Program-made: the position numbers and the translations under genes | Source: Acidobacteria bacterium RIFCSPLOWO2_12_FULL_67_14b | Lineage (GTDB): Bacteria; Acidobacteriota; Vicinamibacteria; Vicinamibacterales; UBA2999 | Assembly: GCA_001768615.1 (NCBI GenBank) | Contig: MELE01000162.1 | Coordinates: forward strand, 1-34,196 | Direction of reading: 5' to 3' | DNA length: 34,196 nt | Part shown: positions 14,071 to 22,740 of the stretch, one piece after another | How the letters are laid out: each line of letters opens with the position of its first letter | How positions within the stretch are numbered: position 1 is the first letter of the stretch | Notes under the pieces: model-generated | What the model saw: only the letters and a program-made list of their open reading frames with translations | What the model was told of the DNA's origin: nothing | The model's database searches: none

Positions 14071-14086
14071 TGGCACACCGCTGGCA
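14071..14086 (+). promoter_or_regulatory. Sigma-54-like -24/-12 element
   Basis: TGGCAC-ACCGC-TGGCA keeps the invariant GG and GC dinucleotides 10 bp apart and differs from TGGCAC-N5-TTGCA at one position. It would start transcription near 14098, about 25 nt before the Uma2 ATG. A separate -10-like TAAGAT lies downstream, so only one may be used. No sigma-54 activator gene is in the window. Confidence 0.35.
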
Positions 14087-14110
14087 GGAATGTCCCGTCA
14101 TGCCCGGGTG

Positions 14111-14116
14111 TAAGAT
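14111..14116 (+). promoter_or_regulatory. -10 box TAAGAT 6 nt before the Uma2 start (leaderless arrangement)
   Basis: TAAGAT, then TCCCCC, then ATG at 14123. There is no Shine-Dalgarno site. The spacing puts the transcription start at or next to the A of ATG, which also decides in favour of this start over the ATG at 14141. Confidence 0.5.
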
Positions 14117-14122
14117 TCCCCC

Positions 14123-14710
14123 ATGGACGGGAAGGACGCGATGTCCACCAGCGCTCGACCTGACGCTCGTCTCACCTACGACGACTTCCTGCTCTTCCCG
14201 GATGACGGGAAACGGCACGAGCTCATCGATGGGGAGCACTACGTGACTCCCTCGCCCAGCCTGCGTCACCAGCAACTGCTGGGACGGCTCTATTTCGCAG
14301 TTGAGGAACACCTGCGTGCGCACCCGGCTCTCGGCGAGGTGTACGTGGCGCCGCTGGACGTCGTGTTCTCGCATTGGGATGTTGTCGAGCCCGACCTGCT
14401 CTTCGTCGCCGGCGACCAGCGGGAAATTCTCACCGAGCAGAACATCGTCGGCGCGCCTGCCCTCGTCGTCGAGATTCTATCTCCCGGCACGCGGAAGCGC
14501 GATCAGCAGCTCAAGCGACAGCTGTTCGAGCGAAGCGGCGTTCGTGAGTACTGGATGGTCGATCCCGACAGGAAGGCGGTCGTGATCCACCGGCGCGACC
14601 AGAACGGAGCGTTTCCGCGAATCGACGAGCTCACCGCCGCCGCACAGGCCGTGCTGACCACGCCCCTGCTGCCGGGCTTCTCGCTGCCCTTGCATCAGCT
14701 GTTCGCATAG
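14123..14710 (+). CDS. Uma2-family (DUF820) putative endonuclease
   Basis: A 195-residue protein with the Uma2 layout of the PD-(D/E)XK nuclease superfamily: N-terminal LTYDDFLLFPDDGKRHELIDGE (glutamate of the first motif), VEPDLLFV (PD motif), ALVVEILSPGT (E-x-L motif) and KRQLFERSGVREYWMVDPD. All expected acidic residues are present. The family is greatly expanded in cyanobacteria, Deinococcus and Acidobacteriota, with unproven function; a role linked to mobile DNA is often suggested. An alternative ATG at 14141 would remove six residues. It is followed 18 bp later by a secreted hydrolase and then MsrB; a shared transcript is likely, a shared function is not evident. Confidence 0.88.
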   Translation: MDGKDAMSTSARPDARLTYDDFLLFPDDGKRHELIDGEHYVTPSPSLRHQQLLGRLYFAVEEHLRAHPALGEVYVAPLDVVFSHWDVVEPDLLFVAGDQREILTEQNIVGAPALVVEILSPGTRKRDQQLKRQLFERSGVREYWMVDPDRKAVVIHRRDQNGAFPRIDELTAAAQAVLTTPLLPGFSLPLHQLFA

Positions 14711-14728
14711 ATCGCCGACAGCATTCCC

Positions 14729-15829
14729 ATGTTTCAGCGCCTCGCGCTTCTGTCCCTCATCGTGAGCTCGTGGTCGGCGGCATTCGCGCAGACGCCCGCA
14801 CTGTTCGAGCTGCCCGTGCCGACCGGGCGGACGCCGATCGGCACCACCCGGTGGGTCGTCACCGATACGGCGCGCCACGAGACGTTCGCGGAGGGAAAGA
14901 CCCGCCAGGTGGAAGTGATCGCCTGGTACCCCGCGGCGGCCTCGCTGGCGCCGACCGCGCCCGACTTGCGGGACGGGATGGAAGAGGTGTTGAGCTTCGC
15001 GCGGCTGGCGAAGCTGGGGACCGCGTACGACGGCCTCGCCGGCGTCAAGACCCACGCCGTGCTCGAGGCCAAGCCCGCGGTGTCGCCCGCGCGCTTTCCC
15101 GTGATCCTGCTGCAGCACGGCTACACCGGCCTGCCCAGCTCGCACACCGCGCTCGCCGAAGACCTCGCCAGCCACGGCTGGGTCGTCCTCAACATCGTCC
15201 ATCCCTACGAAGCCACCGGCGCCATGCTCGCCGACGGCACGGCGATCACGTTCCTCAACGAGAAGGGAACGATGCACCAGGGGATCGTGGATGTGTTGAC
15301 CGAGTGGGGGCCGGAGGACGGCACCATGACGAAGGTCACCGAGGCGAAAGACGACGCCGAGAAAGAGAAGTTGATGCGCGGCTACCTGGCCGCGTTGAAG
15401 AACACCGACCTCGTCGTGAAGCGGTGGGTGCTCGACACGAAGGTCGTGCTCGACCGGCTGCCGAAAGACGGCGCCGCCGGCCGCATCGCCGGCCGGCTGG
15501 ATCTGTCGCGCCTCGGCGCCGCCGGACATTCGATGGGCGGCGTCGCGACCGGCCAGTTCTGCGTCGACGATCGCCGCTGCAAGGCCGGCCTCAATCTCGA
15601 CGGCATTCCGCAGTACGGCGCGATGATCGACACGCCGATGGCGGCGTCGTTCCTGATGGTCTATTCCGGGCGGCCCGGGCGCGCCGGGGCGAGCGACATC
15701 ATTTATCGCCGGTCGGCATCGAAGTATTACCGCGTGGACGTGAAAGACACAAAGCACCTGGATTTCACGGACATGAACTTCTGGGGCGGCCCGCCCGAGG
15801 TCACGGTGGCGGAGTTGCGACGACCGTAA
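14729..15829 (+). CDS. Secreted PAF-acetylhydrolase-like alpha/beta hydrolase
   Basis: A 366-residue exported alpha/beta hydrolase. Signal peptide: MFQRLALLSLIVSSWSAAFAQ. The N-terminal PTGRTPIGTTRW and VEVIAWYPA segments match platelet-activating-factor acetylhydrolase-like lipases. Catalytic elements are the oxyanion LLQHGYTG (H130-G131), nucleophile elbow GAAGHSMGG (S268), acid in NLDGI (D291) and histidine in KHLDFTDM. Members usually have another 30-50 residues after the histidine; this one stops 23 residues later in ELRRP, so the C-terminal helix may be missing or natively short. Likely activity is ester hydrolysis outside the cytoplasm. MsrB follows after 5 bp. Confidence 0.85.
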   Translation: MFQRLALLSLIVSSWSAAFAQTPALFELPVPTGRTPIGTTRWVVTDTARHETFAEGKTRQVEVIAWYPAAASLAPTAPDLRDGMEEVLSFARLAKLGTAYDGLAGVKTHAVLEAKPAVSPARFPVILLQHGYTGLPSSHTALAEDLASHGWVVLNIVHPYEATGAMLADGTAITFLNEKGTMHQGIVDVLTEWGPEDGTMTKVTEAKDDAEKEKLMRGYLAALKNTDLVVKRWVLDTKVVLDRLPKDGAAGRIAGRLDLSRLGAAGHSMGGVATGQFCVDDRRCKAGLNLDGIPQYGAMIDTPMAASFLMVYSGRPGRAGASDIIYRRSASKYYRVDVKDTKHLDFTDMNFWGGPPEVTVAELRRP

Positions 15830-15834
15830 GCACA

Positions 15835-16323
15835 ATGCCGCAGGTTCCTTTGTTCGTCTTCAATCGCCACGGGCAGCTGGTGGGGCCGCTGCCGATCCCG
15901 CGCGTCGAGAAGAGCGATGCGGAGTGGCAGGACATCCTCACGCCGGAACAGTTCGCGGTGGCGCGCGCGCACGGCACCGAGCGGCCGTTCTGCGGGACGC
16001 TGCTCGACAACAGGCGCGCCGGCGTCTACTCGTGTGTCTGCTGCGGGCTGCCGCTGTTTGCCTCGAACGCGAAGTTCGAATCGGGCACCGGCTGGCCCAG
16101 CTTCTTCCAGCCCATCGCCGACGAGAACGTCGCGACCAGGCCCGATCGAAGCTTCGGCGTCCTGCGCGTCGAGATCCTGTGCGCGCGCTGTGATTGCCAC
16201 CTCGGCCACGTGTTCCCGGACGGGCCGAAGCCGACCGGGCGGCGGCACTGCGTGAACTCGGAGTCGCTGACCTTCACCGACGTCGACGACCTCGCCACGC
16301 TCGCCGATCCCGCCGCGGACTAG
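15835..16323 (+). CDS. msrB: Peptide-methionine (R)-S-oxide reductase MsrB
   Basis: A 162-residue MsrB. Structural zinc cysteines are present in CVCC (C67, C70) and CARC (C116, C119). The conserved GTGWPSFFQP core is intact and the catalytic cysteine lies in GRRHCVNSESL (C139). Extra cysteines (C53, C69, C121) could include the recycling cysteine. MsrB reduces methionine R-sulfoxide in proteins using thioredoxin. The N-terminus (PLFVFNRHGQLVGPLPIPRVEKSDAEW) has no signal peptide, so it is cytoplasmic. It begins 5 bp after the hydrolase stop, with no strong ribosome site, consistent with coupling. The N-terminal 25 residues before EKSDAEW are longer than in minimal MsrB proteins. Confidence 0.95.
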   Translation: MPQVPLFVFNRHGQLVGPLPIPRVEKSDAEWQDILTPEQFAVARAHGTERPFCGTLLDNRRAGVYSCVCCGLPLFASNAKFESGTGWPSFFQPIADENVATRPDRSFGVLRVEILCARCDCHLGHVFPDGPKPTGRRHCVNSESLTFTDVDDLATLADPAAD

Positions 16324-16333
16324 CCTTCGCGCG

Positions 16334-16738
16334 TCACGCTTTCCACAGTCTCGCCAGTCCAGACCCCGCGATCCGTGCGTCCTTCGTGAGAATCGGCAGC
16401 CCGTGCACGCGGCTCGTCGACACGATCACGCGGTCCGCGGGATCGCGATGGAACGTGTCGGGCAGCCGTGCCACATCGGCGGCGATCATGCCGTTGATCG
16501 GCAGGACCCGCACCGTCCTGGGATTGGCTGCGGCCGCCAGCCAGGTCTCGAACGACACCTTGAGCGCGACGCGGCCCAGATTCACCAGCATGGCCATCTC
16601 CCACAAGCTGATGTCGCTGATCAGGGGCCGCTCGGCCTCTGGGAACGCGTCGAGCTTCTTGCGGATTCTCGGTTCGAGGCGGTCGTCGCCGTCGACCCAC
16701 CAGATCCACGCGTGGGTATCGAGCAGCGGGATCGTCAC
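16334..16738 (-). CDS. VapC-like PIN-domain toxin
   Basis: A 134-residue PIN-domain ribonuclease. Start is a GTG (complement of 16736-16738) in a GTGA overlap with the antitoxin stop. Acidic active-site residues are in place: D7 in LLDTHAWIWW, E47 in SLWEMAM, D99 and D102 in RDPADRVIV, D120 near the end (LTKDARI). The opening LLDTHAWIWW is typical of VapC toxins paired with Phd/YefM-type antitoxins. Such toxins cleave tRNA or rRNA; the target here is unknown. It converges on msrB with a 10-bp gap. Confidence 0.92.
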   Translation of the reverse strand: MTIPLLDTHAWIWWVDGDDRLEPRIRKKLDAFPEAERPLISDISLWEMAMLVNLGRVALKVSFETWLAAAANPRTVRVLPINGMIAADVARLPDTFHRDPADRVIVSTSRVHGLPILTKDARIAGSGLARLWKA

Positions 16739-16968
16739 TTGAGCGCCTCGATCTCGTCGGCGCCGAGGACCGGAGCCAACGGATCGCCACGCCACTCCGC
16801 GACCTGGCCGCGCAGGGCCAGCCACGGTTCGGCGTCGTCGTCGGCCTTGCCCACCAGTTCGGCCACCACACGGCCGCGCTTCGTGATGGTGATGCGCTCG
16901 CCCCGGGACTGCACGCGGTCGATGAGCGACAGGCACTTGGCCTTGAATTCGGTCGCCGAAATCACCAT
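16735..16968 (-). CDS. Phd/YefM-family antitoxin
   Basis: A 77-residue protein opening MVISATEFKAKCLSLIDRV, the Phd/YefM DNA-binding fold (ATEFKAK and RITITKRGRVVAELV). The C-terminal half (WLALRGQVAEWRGDPLAP) would wrap the toxin. It precedes the toxin and overlaps it by 4 bp, the standard antitoxin-first arrangement. The ATG complementary to 16966-16968 has no Shine-Dalgarno site and lies 6 nt after a -10-like TAAACT, so the message is probably leaderless. The antitoxin likely represses its own promoter through the repeats described at 16966-17004. Confidence 0.9.
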   Translation of the reverse strand: MVISATEFKAKCLSLIDRVQSRGERITITKRGRVVAELVGKADDDAEPWLALRGQVAEWRGDPLAPVLGADEIEALK

Positions 16969-17004
16969 ATGACCAGTTTAAGTGACCAGTCATATTGAGG
17001 TCAA
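16966..17004 (-). promoter_or_regulatory. Promoter and operator of the Phd/VapC operon
   Basis: On the minus strand TTGACC (16999-17004, 5/6) and TAAACT (16975-16980, 4/6) are 18 bp apart, and the -10 ends 6 nt before the ATG. Between and over them lie two direct copies of TGACCAGT in plus-strand reading (16970-16977 and 16983-16990, period 13) and an inverted pair ATATGAC/GTCATAT (16967-16973, 16989-16995). This suits autorepression by the antitoxin. A further inverted pair GAGGTCA/TGACCTC (16997-17003, 17017-17023) overlaps the -35. Confidence 0.6.
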
Positions 17005-17027
17005 GGGTGATGGCCATGACCTCTCCT

Positions 17028-18584
17028 CTACCGAAGCGGCGGCGTGCTCTCCGGCGCCCGCCGATGATGCGTGGCCTGCTCGTAGGCATACGCGAGCCTG
17101 ATCAACGTCGGCTCCGACCACGCGCGGCCGAAGAAGGTGATGCCGGCCGGCAGCCGGCCGCCGCGGGTGTAGCCCATCGGCACCTGGATCGCCGGAAACC
17201 CTGTCGTCGGCGCGAAGAACTGGCTGTTGTCGCCGCCGGGCGTGTTCAGATCGCCGATCAGCCGCGGCGGGTTGCTCCAGGTCGGATAGACCCACGCGTC
17301 CAGCTTCTGCGCATCCATGGTCCTGGTCACCGCGTCGCGCACCTGCTGGCGGTACTGCGAATCGCCCTTGCACTCCGGCGAATCCGGACCGTTCTCGGCG
17401 CCGGCCTCGGCCTGTTCGAGCCGTCGCTGCACGGTGGGATGAAACTTGCCCGACTTCACGATCTCGGTCAGGGATTTCACCGGCACGCGATCGCCGTGCG
17501 AGGCGAGGTAGCGGTTGATGTCGTACTTGAACCCGCCGCACCCGCCCGAGCCCTGCGGCCGCTTGATCTGATCGAGGCCGTCGACCACTCCCGGATCGAT
17601 GATCGTGGCGCCCTGCGCGCGCAGGTCGTCCACGGCGCGCATGAACACCCGGACGATTTCCGGATCCGTGGTCTCGCGCTCGTAGGCGAAACGGAGCACG
17701 CCGATGCGCGCGCCCTTCAGGCCATCGCGGACGAGCGACGCGGCGTAGTTCTGCGGCAGGTGCGCGGCGGCGGCCGCCGTCACCGGGTCCGCCGGATCGC
17801 TGCCTGCGACCACCTGGAACACCGCAACCGCGTCTTCGACGGTTCGCGCCATCGGTCCGGCGATGTCGGCCAGCAGGTTGAGCGGCATCACCCCGCCACG
17901 GCTCGTCAGCCCCATCGTCGACCGAATCCCCACCAGCGCCTGGTGCGACGACGGGCCGCGGATCGAGTTGCCGGTGTCGCTGCCGAGGCCGGCCGCGCCG
18001 AAGCTGGCCGCGACGCCGGCCGCGGTGCCGCCGCTCGATCCGGCCGTGACGCGATCGAGCGCGTACGGGTTCTTCGTGTAGCCCGGCAGAATCGAGCTGA
18101 GCGTCTCGTTGGGCGTAAACGCCCACTCGGCCATGTTCGACTTGGCGATGACGATGGCGCCCGCGTCCTTGATCCGCTTGACTTGGAATGCGTCCTTGTT
18201 CGACACGAACCCGGCGAGCGCCAGCGATCCGTTGGCGCTCTGCAGCCCGATGGTCTCGAAGTTGTCCTTCACGATCGTCGGGATGCAGTGGAGGGGACCG
18301 ACCGGACCGCCCTGCGCGTACCGCCGATCCATTTCCTCGGCCTGCCTCACGGCCTCGGGATTGGTGATGACGATGGCGTTGATGGCGGGGCCGTTTTTGT
18401 CGTAGACGTCGATGCGCCGCAGGTACTGCTCGACGAGCGCCTTGCACGTCAGCCGCCCGGCTTTCATGGCGGCCTGAACCTGCGCGATCGTCGCTTCATG
18501 CGCCTCAAAAGGCGCCGGCGCCTGGGCCGACGGGCTCACCGACGCCAGGGCCACACACACAAGTACGAGAAGTCGTCTGGTCAC
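17028..18584 (-). CDS. Secreted amidase-signature enzyme
   Basis: A 518-residue amidase of the Ser-cisSer-Lys class. Start set at the GTG complementary to 18582-18584: it begins directly with a signal peptide (TRRLLVLVCVALASVSPSAQ) and lies 6 nt after a TATTAT box; a longer frame upstream adds non-signal residues. Triad: K106 in IPTIVKDN, cis-Ser S183 in AGSSGGTAAG, nucleophile S207 in GSDTGNSIRGP. The whole amidase-signature block 180-225 is intact. The C-terminal FFAPTTGFPAIQVPMGY and LPAGITFFGRAW segments are typical of exported Glu-tRNA-amidotransferase-A-like amidases that are not part of GatCAB. Substrate is a small or aryl amide, not identifiable. Divergent from the CRTAC1-like gene. 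Confidence 0.92.
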   Translation of the reverse strand: MTRRLLVLVCVALASVSPSAQAPAPFEAHEATIAQVQAAMKAGRLTCKALVEQYLRRIDVYDKNGPAINAIVITNPEAVRQAEEMDRRYAQGGPVGPLHCIPTIVKDNFETIGLQSANGSLALAGFVSNKDAFQVKRIKDAGAIVIAKSNMAEWAFTPNETLSSILPGYTKNPYALDRVTAGSSGGTAAGVAASFGAAGLGSDTGNSIRGPSSHQALVGIRSTMGLTSRGGVMPLNLLADIAGPMARTVEDAVAVFQVVAGSDPADPVTAAAAAHLPQNYAASLVRDGLKGARIGVLRFAYERETTDPEIVRVFMRAVDDLRAQGATIIDPGVVDGLDQIKRPQGSGGCGGFKYDINRYLASHGDRVPVKSLTEIVKSGKFHPTVQRRLEQAEAGAENGPDSPECKGDSQYRQQVRDAVTRTMDAQKLDAWVYPTWSNPPRLIGDLNTPGGDNSQFFAPTTGFPAIQVPMGYTRGGRLPAGITFFGRAWSEPTLIRLAYAYEQATHHRRAPESTPPLR

Positions 18585-18590
18585 GGCAGA

Positions 18591-18596
18591 ATAATA
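18591..18596 (-). promoter_or_regulatory. -10 box TATTAT 6 nt before the amidase GTG start
   Basis: On the minus strand TATTAT (5/6 to consensus) is followed by 6 nt and the GTG at 18584. There is no Shine-Dalgarno site. The arrangement points to a leaderless message with a GTG start. No clear -35. Confidence 0.5.
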
Positions 18597-18648
18597 GTGC
18601 CTATTGTGCGTACGGTGCCTGACGTGCCTAAGGGTTGGTGCCATGGGC

Positions 18649-18654
18649 TAGGAT
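18649..18654 (+). promoter_or_regulatory. -10 box TAGGAT 6 nt before the CRTAC1-like start
   Basis: TAGGAT, then GTGCCG, then ATG at 18661. The AGGA inside the box could also be read as a weak ribosome site 7 nt from the ATG, so this case is ambiguous between leaderless and leadered. Confidence 0.4.
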
Positions 18655-18660
18655 GTGCCG

Positions 18661-20116
<1,456 letters not shown>

Positions 20117-20136
<20 letters not shown>

Positions 20137-21205
20137 TCGGCTCGACGCGGAACATCGTCTGCACCCCTTCGACCACGAGGTGCCAGACGACCTGGCCGCC
20201 GGTGGTGACCTCGTACGCCTCGGTGGGCCCCGACGATCCGTTGCGGCCCGCGCTCATGCCAAAGGCCACCAGCGTGTGGCCGTTCGACAGCCGCCGGGCC
20301 GAGCCGACCGCCGACGAATAGTTGTTGTTCGGCGGCCGCCACTGCCAGCGCACCCTCGCGGCGCCGGCTTCGATCGAGAACTCGGCGGCGCGCGAATACG
20401 GTCCCGGCAGGCCCGTGCGATTGTCGAACACGAGGATCCGCCCGGGGGAAAGCTCCGCGGCCGTGTGTTGCGCCGACGTCCGTTCTTCCTCGGGCGCGTG
20501 AATCGTGGGGCGCACCCCGCCGAGCCGCCACTCGATCGATTGCCAGTCCGGTGCGATCGAGATCACCTGGTCCAGATAGTGAAAGCTGACGATGGTGTTC
20601 CCACCCGGTCCGACCCAGAGCGAGTTGGCGTGCAGCCACTCACCGGCGGTTCGCGCCGAGCGGTCGAGCGCGGGCGACAGGTGATCCCACGACCGCCAGC
20701 GCTTCACGTCGTCGCCGGTATCGGGGTTCCATTCCCAGATGGCCTCGCCCTTGAGCGGCTTGCCGTCGAAGGGCTCGGTGTCGAAGGCGAGGTAGAGAAC
20801 CGTGTCGCGCGGTGTCACCACGATCCCGTGGTGCATCTCGCGCCCGGCATCGCGCTGCCGCAGTTCGTGCACGATTGCGCCGGTGCGGTCGACCTCGACT
20901 AGGCCATAGCCCTTGTCCATGAAGACGAAGTTCCCGTTGGCGCGGTGGCCGGCGCCGAATGGAAAGTCCCGCGTGCGGTAGTACCACGCGATACGGCCCG
21001 CCGAATCGACCAGCGCGTAGCCCTTGAAGCCGTCGTCGGAAAACAGGTGGACGAGCGCGAAGCGGGGTGAGAGCGTGCCCGTGGCCGTGATCCGGACCTT
21101 CGCCAGATCTGGCGGCAGGGCATTTGGCGCGCTGCCGGTGTCCCTCGCGCTTCCCGCGATCGAGACGGCGCCCGCGAGCAGCCATCCACACAAGAACCGT
21201 CGCAT
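20117..21205 (-). CDS. Arylsulfotransferase (ASST)-like secreted protein
   Basis: A 362-residue protein; ATG complementary to 21203-21205, with GGAGG 5 nt upstream. Signal peptide MRRFLCGWLLAGAVSIAGSA. The mature part is a beta-propeller of the arylsulfotransferase family: LVHLFSDDGFKGYALVDSAG, EMHHGIVVTPRDTVLYLAFD, WLHANSLWVGPGGNTIVSFHYLDQVISI, WRLGGVRPT, ILVFDNRTGLP and SNGHTLVAFG. The HANS histidine region and the FDN turn are conserved in the family. Only classical ASST enzymes with a catalytic histidine transfer sulfate between phenols; many distant members may bind other ligands, so sulfotransfer is not certain. It is downstream of the GT87-like gene by 13 bp, probably an operon. Confidence 0.8.
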
Positions 21206-21218
21206 GCATCCTCCAGAC

Positions 21219-22442
21219 TTACGCAGCGTCGACCGTTCCTGCTGAGCGCGTGGCGCGGGCGTCAGCGACAGGCGAATATCGTAACATGGCCGCCACCGCC
21301 AGTCCCCACAGCAGCCACACCGCGTAGAGCCGCGGGTACGCGGCGAGCACGCTCCAGCCATCGGTGAAGACCTGGGCGGTACGCGCGAGCGGGACGAGAT
21401 ACAGCACGGCGAACACCGCCAGCATCGCCGGAGACAGGACCAGCAGCGCGAGTGGCACGGCGAAGAGGATGAAGTGCGGCTCGGCGGCCGCGGGCATCGA
21501 CAACTCGCACAGGCACACGCCGGCGGCGGCCCACAAGTGCGTGGGACTTCGCCGCGCCAGCACCACGGTCACGAGCATCGCCGCGGCCAGCAGGATCGAC
21601 GGCACCGTGAACGCCGCCGCCGCGCAATCCGCGGCGGGGTGCGGGTTCCACACCGGATCGGCGATGCACAAGCGCCTGAACAGGCCGAGCGTGGTTTGGT
21701 AGGCGGTCACCGATCCCGAAGGGCGGTTCACGAACTCGCTGACCGTCGACGGATACCGCCACCACATGTCGGGATCCACCAGCAGCGCCGTCACGCCGAC
21801 CGTTGCTGCCACCACCACGACGAACGCCTGGATCGCGCGCCAGCGGCGCGCCACCACGAGCAGGAGGAGCAACGGCAGGCCCGTCGACTTGAGCCCGAAG
21901 GCCAGCCCGAGGAAGATGCCGGCGCGCCGATCGTGCCCCGTGACGACCGACAGTGCGGCGCCGGTGAGCAGCGCGAAGACGAACAGGTATCCCTGGCCGG
22001 TTCGCAGGTTCGCGAACGTCGAGGGGTTCAGCAGGACGATGGCGACGATGGCGGCGGTCAGCGGCGCGTCGGCGCGCTCGCGGTAGCGCAGCAGCGCAAG
22101 CGATGCGGCGGCGAGCGCGCACAGGGAGGCGACGAGCCAGAGCGGCCGCGCCGTCGCGTGATCGAGCCACGCGAGCGGCGCGGCCATCAGCGCCATCATC
22201 GGCGGGTTCGGCGTGAAGATCTCGAGGACGCCCGTGCCGGTGATCGATTGCACGTAGGCACGGAACCAGTCGTCGTTGTAGGCCGAGACGCCCAGCTCGC
22301 CCGAGACGAGCAGCCGCGCCGCGCCGTAGTACGCCACGAACCCGTGCGTCACGGCCGACGCGGCATCCGTGAAGATGTACGCGGTCAGCACGGCGAGGCC
22401 GGCGATCCAGACCACCACGGGAACGATCACAATCGCGCGCAT
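21219..22442 (-). CDS. GT87-like integral membrane glycosyltransferase
   Basis: A 407-residue polytopic protein with about ten hydrophobic helices. The first luminal loop carries YYGAARLLVSGELGVSAYNDDWF and the second FTPNPPMMALMAAPLAWL, as in GT-C family 87 (polyprenol-phosphate-mannose-dependent mannosyltransferases). Acidic residues in the first loop would be the catalytic site; FGLKSTGLPLLLLL and TTLGLFRRL also fit the family. It would transfer a sugar from a lipid-linked donor on the outer face of the inner membrane; acceptor unknown. Start taken at the ATG complementary to 22440-22442; an ATG 10 codons upstream (22472) is 3 bp from the divergent start at 22476. No ribosome site is evident. 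Confidence 0.78.
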   Translation of the reverse strand: MRAIVIVPVVVWIAGLAVLTAYIFTDAASAVTHGFVAYYGAARLLVSGELGVSAYNDDWFRAYVQSITGTGVLEIFTPNPPMMALMAAPLAWLDHATARPLWLVASLCALAAASLALLRYRERADAPLTAAIVAIVLLNPSTFANLRTGQGYLFVFALLTGAALSVVTGHDRRAGIFLGLAFGLKSTGLPLLLLLVVARRWRAIQAFVVVVAATVGVTALLVDPDMWWRYPSTVSEFVNRPSGSVTAYQTTLGLFRRLCIADPVWNPHPAADCAAAAFTVPSILLAAAMLVTVVLARRSPTHLWAAAGVCLCELSMPAAAEPHFILFAVPLALLVLSPAMLAVFAVLYLVPLARTAQVFTDGWSVLAAYPRLYAVWLLWGLAVAAMLRYSPVADARATRSAGTVDAA

Positions 22443-22475
22443 GCTAACAGATTGGCGGCATGCTGACGGCATCGC

Positions 22476-22673
22476 ATGAACGCGTTCATCGCCGCCGTCT
22501 TCTTCGGCATCATCGGGTCCGGGTATTTCCTGTACGGACGGAAGGCGCAGAACTGGCTGGCCCTCGTCTGCGGCGTGTTGCTGTGCGCCTTCCCGTACTT
22601 CGTCGACAGCTTCCTGTGGACGATGGTGATCGGGCTCGTGCTCCTTGCCGCGCCCTTCGTGATCACCCTGTAA
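22476..22673 (+). CDS. Tiny two-helix membrane protein
   Basis: A 65-residue protein with two hydrophobic helices, MNAFIAAVFFGIIGSGYFLYGRKAQNWLALVC-like first half and a second half ending LWTMVIGLVLLAAPFVITL. The GSGYFLYGRKAQN turn between helices and the PYFVDS motif recur in small conserved membrane proteins of Proteobacteria and Acidobacteriota. The opposite-strand frame here is low in character, while this one has a clear helix pattern, so it is taken as real. Function unknown. It precedes the phosphatase gene by 67 bp. Confidence 0.75.
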   Translation: MNAFIAAVFFGIIGSGYFLYGRKAQNWLALVCGVLLCAFPYFVDSFLWTMVIGLVLLAAPFVITL

Positions 22674-22740
22674 ACGGACCGCGTTTGTACTGGATTTGTC
22701 GGGGAGGCCGCGGCTACCATCGGCCTGCGCGCCCTGACCG

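Noticed and set aside
18601-18635. GTGCCT-type short repeats between the amidase and CRTAC1-like genes
   Set aside because: Only three imperfect copies in 35 bp; could be chance in a GC-rich promoter region.
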